Assembly: GCA_946887105.1 (NCBI GenBank)
Contig: CAMPKJ010000022.1
Coordinates: 1-34,848, forward strand
Source of the DNA: an uncultured Acidobacteriota bacterium
GTDB lineage: Bacteria > Acidobacteriota > Thermoanaerobaculia > Gp7-AA8
Direction of reading: 5' to 3'
Length of the DNA: 34,848 nt
Program-made: the position numbers and the translations under genes
Notes under the pieces: generated by a model
Told to the model about the DNA's origin: nothing
Seen by the model: only the letters and a program-made list of their open reading frames with translations
The model's database searches: none
Part shown: positions 19,316-30,503 of the stretch, piece by piece
Numbering within the stretch: the stretch's first letter is position 1
Layout: every line of letters begins with the position of its first letter

Positions 19316-19386
19316 CCTTACCCCCATCCAGGTGCCGGCTAGCTTACCGGACACGCCGCGTCTCCGAACCGTAGCAAACCCGTGAC

Positions 19387-19418
19387 TTGACCCTGGAACT
19401 GGTTCCAGACTGTAAGTT
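19387..19418 (+). promoter_or_regulatory. MerR-type promoter with dyad operator
   Basis: TTGACC (-35, 19387-19392) and TAAGTT (-10, 19413-19418) are separated by 20 bases, longer than the usual 17, as in MerR-controlled promoters. The spacer carries a perfect dyad, CTGGAAC (19393-19399) and GTTCCAG (19402-19408). This is where the MerR protein encoded just downstream should bind and untwist the DNA. The predicted start near 19425 implies an almost leaderless mRNA. Confidence 0.82.
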
Positions 19419-19427
19419 GTGACGCGA

Positions 19428-19856
19428 ATGACGGACGAGATTTCATCAGGCGAGCTCGCGCGGCGGTGCGGCGTCAGCCCGGACACGATCCGGCACTACG
19501 AGCGCGTCGGCGTGCTGCCGGACGCGGTGCGCGGATCGAACGGCTACCGCCGCTTCCCGCCGGACAGCATCGAACGGGTGCTGCTGATCCGGAAAGCGCT
19601 GGCCATCGGCTTCTCGCTCGACGAGCTGGCGCGGATTCTCCGGCAGCGCGACGCCGGCACCGCTCCGTGCCGCAACGTGCGGGCGATGGCGGGGCAGAAG
19701 CTCGCCGATCTCGATCGTCAGATCGCGGAAATGATCTCGATGCGTGCGGATCTCGCGCGCATCCTGGAGGAGTGGGACGCAAGACTCTCGGCGACTGCAG
19801 ACGGCGAGACCGTGCACCTGCTCCAGAGCCTCCCCATACGAAAGAACGAACGATGA
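19428..19856 (+). CDS. MerR-family transcriptional regulator
   Basis: A 142-residue activator. The N-terminal winged helix (GELARRCGVSPDTIRHYERVGVLP, then NGYRRFPPDSIERV) is classic MerR, followed by the dimerisation coiled coil (residues about 82-120). One Cys in APCRNVR matches the first metal-binding Cys position of the Hg/Zn/Cu subgroup, but the C-terminal Cys pair or loop is missing, so the inducer may differ. The ATG at 19428 is preferred to the GTG at 19419, which would lie upstream of the predicted transcription start. The promoter at 19387 has the matching dyad. It overlaps the next gene by ATGA, so the two form an operon, probably autoregulated. Confidence 0.93.
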   Translation: MTDEISSGELARRCGVSPDTIRHYERVGVLPDAVRGSNGYRRFPPDSIERVLLIRKALAIGFSLDELARILRQRDAGTAPCRNVRAMAGQKLADLDRQIAEMISMRADLARILEEWDARLSATADGETVHLLQSLPIRKNER

Positions 19857-20338
19857 ACGTACTGCTGATGCTCCTGATGATGGCCGGCGATCCGGCCACC
19901 TGTCCCATGCACGCACAACACACCGCGGCCCGGCATGCCGAGGTCGACCAGCGCGGCGATCGCGTGATGGGCTTCTCGCACGAAACCACCAAGCACAACT
20001 TCCGCCTGCTCGCGGACGGCGGCGCCGTCGAAGTGCGCGCCATCAGGGACAATGACGCGGACACCATCGCCGAAATCCGCAAGCACATGAAAGAGATCGC
20101 CGCCGACTTCACGTCCGGCAACTTCACCAAGCCGGAGGAAATCCACGCCGGGATGCCGGACGGCGTCGACGTCATGACCGAGCTCGGCGCCGCGGTCGCG
20201 TATCGCTACGAGGAGCTCGAGAACGGCGCGCGCGTGCGCATCGTCACGAAGGACGCGCGCGGCATCGACGCCGTGCACCGCTTCCTCCGTTTCCAGATCA
20301 GCGATCACCACACCGGAGACCCGGCGAACGTCAAGTGA
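19853..20338 (+). CDS. Small protein with N-terminal CPMH motif, MerR partner
   Basis: A 161-residue protein of unknown role. The N-terminus is hydrophobic (VLLMLLMMAG), followed by ATCPMHAQHTAARHAEVDQRG, rich in Cys, Met and His, and resembles soft-metal-binding tails. The rest (about 40-160) contains MGFSHETTKHNFRLLADGG, EIRKHMKEIAADFTSGNF and the ending HRFLRFQISDHHTGDP. I recall this as a widespread uncharacterised family sometimes mislabelled as aspartate carbamoyltransferase; no carbamoyl-phosphate site is visible. It overlaps the MerR stop by ATGA, so it is the likely regulated target, which suggests metal or redox stress. The N-terminus may be a signal peptide, so export is possible but unproven. 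Confidence 0.75.
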   Translation: MNVLLMLLMMAGDPATCPMHAQHTAARHAEVDQRGDRVMGFSHETTKHNFRLLADGGAVEVRAIRDNDADTIAEIRKHMKEIAADFTSGNFTKPEEIHAGMPDGVDVMTELGAAVAYRYEELENGARVRIVTKDARGIDAVHRFLRFQISDHHTGDPANVK

Positions 20339-20348
20339 GGGTTGCGCC

Positions 20349-20436
20349 GGTTCCTCGGCGTTCCTCGGTTCCTCGGAGTGGCCGACGAACCACCCCGCCG
20401 AGGAACTCCGAGGAACTCCGAGAAACCCGAGGAACC
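20349..20436. repeat. Hairpin array of GAGGAAC units (copy B1)
   Basis: The left arm 20349-20378 (GGTTCCTCGGCGTTCCTCGG...) and right arm about 20397-20436 (GAGGAACTCC repeats) are inverted. The unit is about 10 bp. It starts about 10 bases after the CPMH gene stop (20338, +) and ends 4 bases from the OPT transporter stop (20441, -), so it lies exactly between two converging gene ends and could serve as a terminator without a T-tract. Confidence 0.92.
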
Positions 20437-20440
20437 GCCC

Positions 20441-22444
20441 CTACGTCTCGCGCTGCGCGCTCTTCCTCGTCGCATCCACCCACAGATAGATGCACAGGCC
20501 GAGGAACGCCACCAGCGAGATCACATTCGCCGGGACGTCGCTGTCGTAGAACGGCGTCTTGATGCGATCCTCGGCGTACCACGGCAACAGTCGCAGCGCC
20601 GCGCCGAACACACCGCCCAATGCGCCTCCGGCCATCAGGCCGGAGGCGATGATCACGCCGCGCTCGCGCATCGTCCGTCCGGCCGCGCCTCCGGCGCGCT
20701 CGGAGCGTTTGTTGATCATGTGCGAGATCCAGCCGCCCACCAGCGCCGGGGTGTTCAGCTCGAGCGGGAGATACATGCCCAGCGCAAAGATCAGCGCCGG
20801 TACGCCCAGCATCTCCATCGCCACCGCGATCATGCCGCCGGCGACGAAGAGGATGTATGCGATCGGCTCGCGATTCATGAAGCCTTCGACCAGCGCCTGC
20901 ATGATCGAAGCTTGCGGCGCCGCCAGCACCGGCCGGATGTCGCCCGGTGCCGCTTCGCCGAACTGGAAGACGCGCGCGAGCATGACGATGGTCAGACCGA
21001 CCGCGATGGCCGCGCCGATCACGCCGAGGAACTTCACCTTCTCCTGAGCGGCCGGCGTGGAGCCGAGCCAGTAGCCGGTCTTGAGATCGGTGATGGTCTG
21101 CCCCGACACCGACAGCGCCGTGCAGACCATGCCCGCGATGGCCATCACAAAGAACATCCCGGTCGTCCCCGACAACCCGAACTGCAGCAGCACCGCCGAC
21201 GAGATGATGATGGTCAGCATGGTCATGCCCGATACCGGATTGCGCGCCGTGGTGGCGATGGCGTTCGCCGCGACGGAGGTGAAGAAGAAGGAGAAGAGCA
21301 GCGTCAGAAGAAGTCCGGCGATGAGCACCGGAATGGTCGGACGGAGCGTGCCGAAGAAGATGGCCACGCCGATCGCGCCGATCACGACGCCAGCCAGAAT
21401 GGCGACGATGGACATGTCGCGGTCGGTGCGCTCGCCGTGCGCTTCACCACCCGCGCGGAACGCCTTCGCGGCGACACCGAACGAGCCCGCGATGACTTTC
21501 AGCGATTTGATGATCCCGAAGATACCCGCGGTCGCGATCGCGCCGACGCCGACGTAGCGCACGTAGTTGCGGAAGATCTGCGCCGCATCCATCTCGCCGA
21601 TGGGCATGGTGGCCGGATACACGGCCTCCGGGAAACGGCTGCCGATCATGAAGATCAGCGGCACGAGCACGAAGTTCGCGACGATGCCGCCCGCCACGAG
21701 GATCATCGACGAACGCAAGCCCATCACGTAGCCGAGGCCGAGGATGAAGGCCACGGCGTCGAAGCGGACCACGATGCGCGTCCTGTCGGCCAGCGACTGG
21801 AACACGGGCATGAAACGCAGGTCGACGAACTCGCGCCACACCTGGAACGTGGTGACGAAGAAGTCGTACACCGCGGAGATGGCGGTGGCCTGCAGGAGCA
21901 GCTTCGCCTGCGAGCCGCCTTTCTCTCCCGTGACCAGCACTTCCGTGATCGCCGTGGCCTCGGGATAGGGAAGGCGTCCGTGCATCTCGCGCACGAAGTA
22001 GCGGCGCAGCGGAATCAGGAACAGCACGCCGAGGATGCCGCCCGCGAGGCAGACGAAAATCGTCTGCACCGGGTGCGGATTGAGGTTCAGCGAATACAAC
22101 GCGGGCAGCGTGAAGATCGCCCCGGCGACCACGGAGCCGGACACGCCTCCGATGCTGGTGATGATCACGTTCTCGAGCACCGTCGAGCGGCGCCGGTAGA
22201 CGCGCGCCAGGCCGATGGCGAGGATGGAGATCGGAATGGCCGCCTCCATCACCTGCCCGACTTTCAAGCCCGAATAGGCGGAGGCGACGGTGAAGATGAT
22301 GCAGAGAAAAAAGCCCCACCCGATCGCGCGCCACGTGCTTTCCGGCGGTGCCTGCCCGGCCGGAACCATCGGCTGGTAGGTCTCGCCTTCATTCAGCGGA
22401 ACGTACGCATTCTCCGGCAGGGATTTGGTCTCGGCAGCTTCCAT
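20441..22444 (-). CDS. OPT-family oligopeptide/metal-chelate transporter
   Basis: A 667-residue inner membrane transporter with about 14-16 hydrophobic segments. OPT proteins import oligopeptides or metal-chelate compounds with protons. The N-terminal 40 residues are cytosolic (TWRAIGWGFFLCIIFTVASAYSGLK begins TM1). Family-like stretches are GLKVGQVMEAAIPISILAIG, LPYPEATAITEVLVTGEKGG and NPVSGMTMLTIIISS. The C-terminus ends LPLELNTPALVGGWISH, then a final TM. Start 22444 has AGGAG about 7 bases upstream (complement of 22452-22457). The M1 aminopeptidase lies upstream on the same strand across a hairpin array. Together they could take up and trim peptides; that pairing is inference. Confidence 0.93.
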   Translation of the reverse strand: MEAAETKSLPENAYVPLNEGETYQPMVPAGQAPPESTWRAIGWGFFLCIIFTVASAYSGLKVGQVMEAAIPISILAIGLARVYRRRSTVLENVIITSIGGVSGSVVAGAIFTLPALYSLNLNPHPVQTIFVCLAGGILGVLFLIPLRRYFVREMHGRLPYPEATAITEVLVTGEKGGSQAKLLLQATAISAVYDFFVTTFQVWREFVDLRFMPVFQSLADRTRIVVRFDAVAFILGLGYVMGLRSSMILVAGGIVANFVLVPLIFMIGSRFPEAVYPATMPIGEMDAAQIFRNYVRYVGVGAIATAGIFGIIKSLKVIAGSFGVAAKAFRAGGEAHGERTDRDMSIVAILAGVVIGAIGVAIFFGTLRPTIPVLIAGLLLTLLFSFFFTSVAANAIATTARNPVSGMTMLTIIISSAVLLQFGLSGTTGMFFVMAIAGMVCTALSVSGQTITDLKTGYWLGSTPAAQEKVKFLGVIGAAIAVGLTIVMLARVFQFGEAAPGDIRPVLAAPQASIMQALVEGFMNREPIAYILFVAGGMIAVAMEMLGVPALIFALGMYLPLELNTPALVGGWISHMINKRSERAGGAAGRTMRERGVIIASGLMAGGALGGVFGAALRLLPWYAEDRIKTPFYDSDVPANVISLVAFLGLCIYLWVDATRKSAQRET

Positions 22445-22495
22445 TGCGCTCTCCTGTGTTGGGTTTTGGACGTGGACGCACGAATCGTCACACGA

Positions 22496-22579
22496 AGTCG
22501 CAAAGTCTCAAAGTCGCAAAGTCTCAAAGAAGGCCGCCGCCCCTCTTTGCGACCTTGAGACTTTGCGACTTTGAGACTC
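22496..22579. repeat. Hairpin array of AGTCKCAA units (copy A3)
   Basis: Left arm 22496-22529 has four units (AGTCGCAAAGTCTCAA twice), then 15 bases rich in G+C, then right arm 22545-22579 with four inverted units. The order of GTCG and GTCT units is offset between arms, giving about five mismatches. It begins directly after the aminopeptidase stop codon (22580-22582, minus) and precedes the OPT transporter promoter region. Confidence 0.93.
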
Positions 22580-24349
22580 TCACGCGCCCCACCTCAGAAT
22601 CTGATCGATGGTCCGATACGACACGGCGTGATACATCGGCCGCGCTTTCGCGTAAATCCGGCGCGCGCGTTCCAGGCCTTCGGGCGTTTCGGCGAGTTTC
22701 TGGTACAGCGGTTTGAGGAACTTGCGGCGGCCCTGGCGCAGGAGGAAGCGTTCCAGCGCGTCGTAGGCGGGCTCGTATTTGTGCTCGATGGCGTTCATCA
22801 GCCACTCGTGCAGGATCTCGGAGTTGCCGCTGTCGCTGAACTGGAATGCCTCATCGAGATCGACGAGCTGTCCGTAGTGCAGCGTCTTCGGTAGATGCCG
22901 CAGGAAGTGAATCCATTCGTGCGTCGACCAGTTCTGCGTGACGAGTTGCTCGGCCGGCGTGCCGCTCTCGAATGCCTTCGCCTGCGCTTCCACTTTCCGG
23001 AACGCGTCCGACTGCACCTGCGGGACGTTCACCGGAATGCCCGGCGCGTGCACCCACTGTTCGACGCCGATCTGGTCCTCGGCGCCGGGATGGTGTGACA
23101 GCAGCTTCTCGCGCAGCTCATCGATGAACGCGGCGGTGGTCATCGAATGGAACGCGCGGCGGTCGAAGTAATCGCGCAGGAACGCATCCCACGCCTCGCG
23201 GCCGACCGTCTCTTCGATCAGACGCAGCAGGAAGTAGCCCTTCTCGTACGCGAGCTTCGTGGCTGCATCGTCGGGATCGCGGCCGGCGAGATCGAGGAAG
23301 AGGTGCGTGTCGCGCGCCGGCAGCTCGGCGACCGTGGCCTCCAGATCCTGATATCCGAGGAGCGCCAGCATCTCGGAGTAATCACGTCCGAAGACCTCCT
23401 CCATGATCCGGCGCTCGAAGTACACCGTGAACCCTTCGTTGAGCCAGAAATCGTTCCACGTCGCGTTCGTGACGAGATTGCCGGACCACGAATGCGCAAG
23501 CTCGTGCGCGACCAGACTGACCAGCGAGCGGTCGCCGGCGAGGATGGTCGGCGTCGCGAACGTCAGCCGCGGATTCTCCATCCCCCCGAACGGGAAGCTC
23601 GGCGGCAGCACCAGCACGTCGTACTGTCCCCAGCGATACGGCCCGTACAGCTTCTCGGCCGCGGCGATCATCTTCGGCGTGTCGGCGAGCTCGTAATGCG
23701 ACGCGTCGATCATCGGCTTCTCCGCCCACACACCGCTGTTGTCGCTGAACGCGCGGAACTCGACGTCGCCCACCGCGAGCGCGAGCAGGTACGACGGGAT
23801 GGCCTGCGGCATGCGGAAGCGATACACGCCATCGGCGCTGAGCCCGGACGCGTTCTCCGCGCTCATGATCGCCATCAACTCCTTCGGCACGCGCACGGTT
23901 GCGTCGTAGGTCATGCGCACGCCGGGCGTGTCCTGGACCGGCACCCAGGAGCGCGCGAGGATGGCCTGCGATTGCGTGAAGAGAAACGGATGCTTGCCGC
24001 CCGCGGTCTGCTCCGGCGACAGCCATTGCACGGCCGCCGCATTGGGCGACGCGGCGTAGTCGATCTTCACCGACTTCGTGACCGCGTTGATAGCGATGGT
24101 CAGCGCGCTGCCGAGGAACGGCTGGGGCTGGGCGAGGGAGAACGTCGTCTCCGTGCCGTCATCGAGAGTGACGCGATCGATGGTGAGCTCGTACGTGTCG
24201 AGGACAAGCTCGCGCGCGCCGCCGTGGGTCTCGATGGTCAGCGTTGCCGAACCCGCCAGACGCCGCTGCGTGAAATCGACGTCGAGATCGAGCGCCAGAT
24301 GCCGCACGACCGCCTCTTCGGGACGAGCGAACGAATGGATGTCTTTCAT
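22580..24349 (-). CDS. M1-family aminopeptidase, leukotriene-A4-hydrolase-like
   Basis: A 589-residue zinc aminopeptidase. Motifs are GGMEN at 255-259 (substrate N-terminus recognition), HELAH at 282-286 with the third zinc ligand E305 in WLNEGFTVYFER, and the catalytic Tyr region (AYEKGYFLL). The C-terminal about 140 residues form the HEAT-like helical domain typical of the leukotriene A4 hydrolase branch (QRHPEG-like motif absent; ATKLAYEKG present). No signal peptide with the chosen start at 24349 (MKDIHSFARPEEAVVRHL). The longer upstream ATG is rejected because its extra residues overlap the divergent NHL gene. Stop falls directly at repeat A3. A TATGCT box lies 8 bases before the start on the minus strand with no Shine-Dalgarno, suggesting leaderless expression. 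Confidence 0.93.
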   Translation of the reverse strand: MKDIHSFARPEEAVVRHLALDLDVDFTQRRLAGSATLTIETHGGARELVLDTYELTIDRVTLDDGTETTFSLAQPQPFLGSALTIAINAVTKSVKIDYAASPNAAAVQWLSPEQTAGGKHPFLFTQSQAILARSWVPVQDTPGVRMTYDATVRVPKELMAIMSAENASGLSADGVYRFRMPQAIPSYLLALAVGDVEFRAFSDNSGVWAEKPMIDASHYELADTPKMIAAAEKLYGPYRWGQYDVLVLPPSFPFGGMENPRLTFATPTILAGDRSLVSLVAHELAHSWSGNLVTNATWNDFWLNEGFTVYFERRIMEEVFGRDYSEMLALLGYQDLEATVAELPARDTHLFLDLAGRDPDDAATKLAYEKGYFLLRLIEETVGREAWDAFLRDYFDRRAFHSMTTAAFIDELREKLLSHHPGAEDQIGVEQWVHAPGIPVNVPQVQSDAFRKVEAQAKAFESGTPAEQLVTQNWSTHEWIHFLRHLPKTLHYGQLVDLDEAFQFSDSGNSEILHEWLMNAIEHKYEPAYDALERFLLRQGRRKFLKPLYQKLAETPEGLERARRIYAKARPMYHAVSYRTIDQILRWGA

Positions 24350-24363
24350 GGCCGCGGAGCATA

Positions 24364-25476
24364 ATGGACCTCGTGCGATTCCCGGTATCCGCGATTGTCG
24401 GCATCCTTCTCTCCGCGTCTCTTCACGCCCAGACCGTCTCCACCTTCGCAGGTTCCGGCATGCCGGGACTGATCGATGGTCCACCGCGCACGGCCCAATT
24501 TCACCGGCCGACCTGGCTCGACGTCGATCCTGTCGACGGAACGGTCTATGTCGTCGATCGCGCCAATCACCGGCTGCGCAGGGTCACGAGCGACGGCACC
24601 GTCACCACGCTCTTTCCGGAGGAACCGGAGTGGTTGACGCCGAGGCCGGCCGCGCTCGATTTCGGCGGACCGTTCGGCGGCGGCATCGCCGTGGAGCCGC
24701 CGGAGTCCGGTTGCGCGGGCGCATTCTTCGGACCGGGAATGTTCGTTTCCAGCACGGCCGGACATCAACTGCATTTCCTCGCCGATGTGCGCTGGCTCAA
24801 CCGTACGGGATACGCGCTGCGCGATAACGCGTCGCCGGTCATCGGGACCGGGATCCCCGGCTCCGCCGACGGCACTCAAATCACCGCGAGTTTCAACAGT
24901 CCCGGCGACGTTGCGCTGTCATGGGATTACAAGCCGTCGTATTTCGCGCGTTTTCAGCACGCGGCGGTCTACATCGCCGACATCAGCAACAACTCCGTTC
25001 GCCGCATCCGCTTCCGTTACACGGACGACTTCTGCGGGCAACCGTACTACGTCGACACGCTCGCATCGGGATTCAATGCGCCGCGCGGCGTAGCGGCGGC
25101 TCCGGACGGCAGCGTATACGTCGCCGACACCGGCAATCACGCCATCCGCCGCATCGCTCCCGACGGCACGGTGACGACGGTCGTCGCGGAAGGGCTGAAC
25201 AGTCCATCCGGAATCGACGTGAACGCGTTCGGCGAAGTGTTCATCGCCGATACGGGGAACTATGTCGTCCGCAAACTGACGGCCGATGGACGGCTGATCA
25301 CCATCGCCGGGACTCCGGGCGTCGCGGGATACGTCGACGGTCCCGCACTGACGGCGCGGTTCAGCGGTCCGATCGGCGTGCGCGTGTACGGCAACACGGT
25401 CTACATTGCCGATACCGCGAACAATGTCATCCGCAAACTCGAGATGCCGCCGCGACGGCGCGCGACGCGGCACTGA
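24364..25476 (+). CDS. Exported NHL-repeat beta-propeller protein
   Basis: A 370-residue secreted protein. A signal peptide (VGILLSASLHAQ) precedes at least five NHL blades, recognised by V-Y-V/I-A-D-x-x-N-x-x-I/V-R-R/K: VYVVDRANHRLRRV, VYIADISNNSVRRI, VYVADTGNHAIRRI, VFIADTGNYVVRKL and VYIADTANNVIRKL. NHL propellers usually bind proteins, RNA or ligands; no active site is evident. The ATG at 24364 follows GGAG (24356-24359) by 4 bases; GTG 24373 is an alternative. It starts 14 bases from the divergent M1 peptidase start, so the two promoters overlap each other's genes. A small hypothetical gene follows after 9 bases. The C-terminus ends in an Arg-rich tail. Confidence 0.88.
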   Translation: MDLVRFPVSAIVGILLSASLHAQTVSTFAGSGMPGLIDGPPRTAQFHRPTWLDVDPVDGTVYVVDRANHRLRRVTSDGTVTTLFPEEPEWLTPRPAALDFGGPFGGGIAVEPPESGCAGAFFGPGMFVSSTAGHQLHFLADVRWLNRTGYALRDNASPVIGTGIPGSADGTQITASFNSPGDVALSWDYKPSYFARFQHAAVYIADISNNSVRRIRFRYTDDFCGQPYYVDTLASGFNAPRGVAAAPDGSVYVADTGNHAIRRIAPDGTVTTVVAEGLNSPSGIDVNAFGEVFIADTGNYVVRKLTADGRLITIAGTPGVAGYVDGPALTARFSGPIGVRVYGNTVYIADTANNVIRKLEMPPRRRATRH

Positions 25477-25485
25477 CGACCTGCG

Positions 25486-25719
25486 ATGGCTTGCGATCAT
25501 CAGGGCGGCCCCGAGCTGATCGAGATGGCCGAGCGTTTTCTCCGCGATCGCCGGACGGATCCGGCGCCCGGCATGAAGTTCCGCTGGTCGGAGAATCTGG
25601 AAGGCGGGATGTGGGCGTCCGTGATCGTGGAGATCGAACGCCGCGGCGATCAGTGGATCGTGACGCGCCTCGATCGACGAGCGGAGCCGGTCACCGAGAC
25701 CGGCTTTCGGCAGCTTTGA
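25486..25719 (+). CDS. Small hypothetical protein (77 aa)
   Basis: A 77-residue protein with no recognised domain. It has a helical N-terminal half (ELIEMAERFLRDRR) and a beta-like C-terminal half (MWASVIVEIERRGDQWIVTR). Charged and soluble; no signal or membrane segment. It sits 9 bases after the NHL-repeat gene and may be co-transcribed. The GTG/ATG choice is unambiguous (ATG 25486), but no strong Shine-Dalgarno is present. Codon use looks like the rest of the window, which is why I keep it. It could be a chance ORF. Confidence 0.55.
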   Translation: MACDHQGGPELIEMAERFLRDRRTDPAPGMKFRWSENLEGGMWASVIVEIERRGDQWIVTRLDRRAEPVTETGFRQL

Positions 25720-25755
25720 GCGCCCGAAAATGTGCCCCGCGCCGGGCGGCCCGCG

Positions 25756-25855
25756 GTCGCAAAGTCGCAAAGTCGCAAAGTCGCAAAGTCGCAAAGAGCG
25801 TGTTCCCGCGTCCTTTGCGACTTTGCGACTTTGCGACTTTGAGACTTTGCGACTC
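25756..25855. repeat. Hairpin array of GTCGCAAA units (copy A4)
   Basis: Five tandem GTCGCAAA units (25756-25796), a 16-base loop, and five inverted units (25813-25855). The arms pair over 41 bases with one mismatch, the longest and cleanest copy. The right arm ends next to the stop codon of the kinase (25856-25858, minus), and the left arm begins 36 bases after the small gene stop (25719, +), so it separates two converging genes. Confidence 0.96.
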
Positions 25856-29617
<3,762 letters not shown>

Positions 29618-29719
29618 GAACGAAGAGTGCGCAATTATGGCAGATAGGTTCTAAACCGTCTCCTGGCGTCGCGGTTGCGCTATGTACTGCTCGACTGAAA
29701 TCGAGTCAAGGAGACCAAG
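29618..29719. promoter_or_regulatory. Divergent promoter region of the kinase and OB-fold genes
   Basis: A 102-base gap. For the kinase (minus), a CATAAT -10 (complement of 29634-29639) is plausible, without a clear Shine-Dalgarno. It also holds GGTTCTAAACC (29648-29658), a small dyad, and CTCGA/TCGAG (29689-29704), a short inverted repeat around CTGAAA. Function is inference. Confidence 0.3.
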
Positions 29720-30349
29720 ATGAACAGAACCAAGAAGTTAGCTGCTCTCACCGTTCTCGCACTGACCCTCGCCACCCCGTCGCTTTTTGCGGATAACCGT
29801 CGTCAGGGGACGACAGACGGCTGGCAAATGGGCTCCCGTCACGGCAATCGCGTCAGCGTCGAAGGCATCATTCGCGACGTCGATCGCGACCGTAACGAAT
29901 TTGTGATCCGTCTCGATCGCGGCGGCTACGTGCTCGTCGCGGAGCCCGACACGCGCATCGAAGCGGTCACCAATCGGCGCGGGCGCGCGCGCGTCCGGCA
30001 GCTCGAGCGCGGTGACGTGATCCGCGCCAGCGGCAATGCGTATCGCGGACGCATTTACGTCGATCGCATCACGCTCGTTCGTGAAGAGGATGACCGCCGC
30101 GATGCCGACGACCGCCTCCTGACCGGCACCGTGCAGAACGTCGACCGGCGCGGCAACGTGATCTGGGTGGAGCTGTACCGCTCGAATCGCGTCGTGGCCG
30201 TGGACGTCCGCCGCGTCGATCGCAACTCGCGCCGCTTCGACGTCGATGACGTGCGCCGCGGCGACCGCATCACCGTGCGCGGCGACTGGCAGCGCAATGG
30301 CCGCTTCGAAGCGGAACGCGTCGACGTCGATCGCGGCGCGCAGTGGTGA
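29720..30349 (+). CDS. Exported OB-fold-like (DUF5666-like) protein
   Basis: A 209-residue secreted protein. The signal peptide LTVLALTLATPSLFADN ends near residue 25. Two similar halves follow, each with strand patterns suggesting a small OB-like or DUF5666-type barrel: VSVEGIIRDVDRDRNEFVIRL then VRQLERGDVIRASGNAYRGR, and LLTGTVQNVDRRGNVIWVELY then VDDVRRGDRITVRGDWQRNGR. The mature protein is very rich in Arg and Asp. The start at 29720 has AAGGAG at 29708-29713, 6 bases upstream. Role unknown; such proteins are often exported and may bind polyanions or metals. A GAGGAAC hairpin array starts 8 bases after its stop. Confidence 0.82.
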   Translation: MNRTKKLAALTVLALTLATPSLFADNRRQGTTDGWQMGSRHGNRVSVEGIIRDVDRDRNEFVIRLDRGGYVLVAEPDTRIEAVTNRRGRARVRQLERGDVIRASGNAYRGRIYVDRITLVREEDDRRDADDRLLTGTVQNVDRRGNVIWVELYRSNRVVAVDVRRVDRNSRRFDVDDVRRGDRITVRGDWQRNGRFEAERVDVDRGAQW

Positions 30350-30356
30350 ATGGAGC

Positions 30357-30444
30357 GAGTTCCCCGGTTCCTCGGTTCCTCGGAGTTCCTCGGGTGGTCC
30401 TCCCCCGAGGAACCCGAGGCACTCCGAGGCACTCCGAGGAACTC
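30357..30444. repeat. Hairpin array of GAGGAAC units (copy B2)
   Basis: The left arm 30357-30395 (GAGTTCCCCGGTTCCTCGG...) and right arm about 30403-30444 (CCCGAGGAACCCGAGG...) are inverted, with a loop of about 7 bases and a few mismatches (GAGGCAC units among GAGGAAC). It starts 8 bases after the stop of the OB-fold gene and lies 60 bases before the transporter gene. Confidence 0.92.
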
Positions 30445-30503
30445 CCCTTCGTTTCTCCAACGTAACCCCTTCTTCCTTCCAACCTTGTTAGCGTCACGCC
30501 TTC

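Noticed and set aside
19419..19427. GTG at 19419 as the MerR start
   Set aside because: It would lie upstream of the transcription start predicted from the -10 at 19413-19418.
20342..22558. 738-aa plus-strand ORF opposite the OPT transporter
   Set aside because: Arg, His, Asp and Gln-rich shadow of a clear membrane transporter; part of it is repeat sequence.
24350..24484. Longer start for the M1 aminopeptidase (ATG at 24484)
   Set aside because: The added 45 residues are Arg-rich and antisense to the NHL-repeat gene; the family N-terminus starts at MKDIHS.
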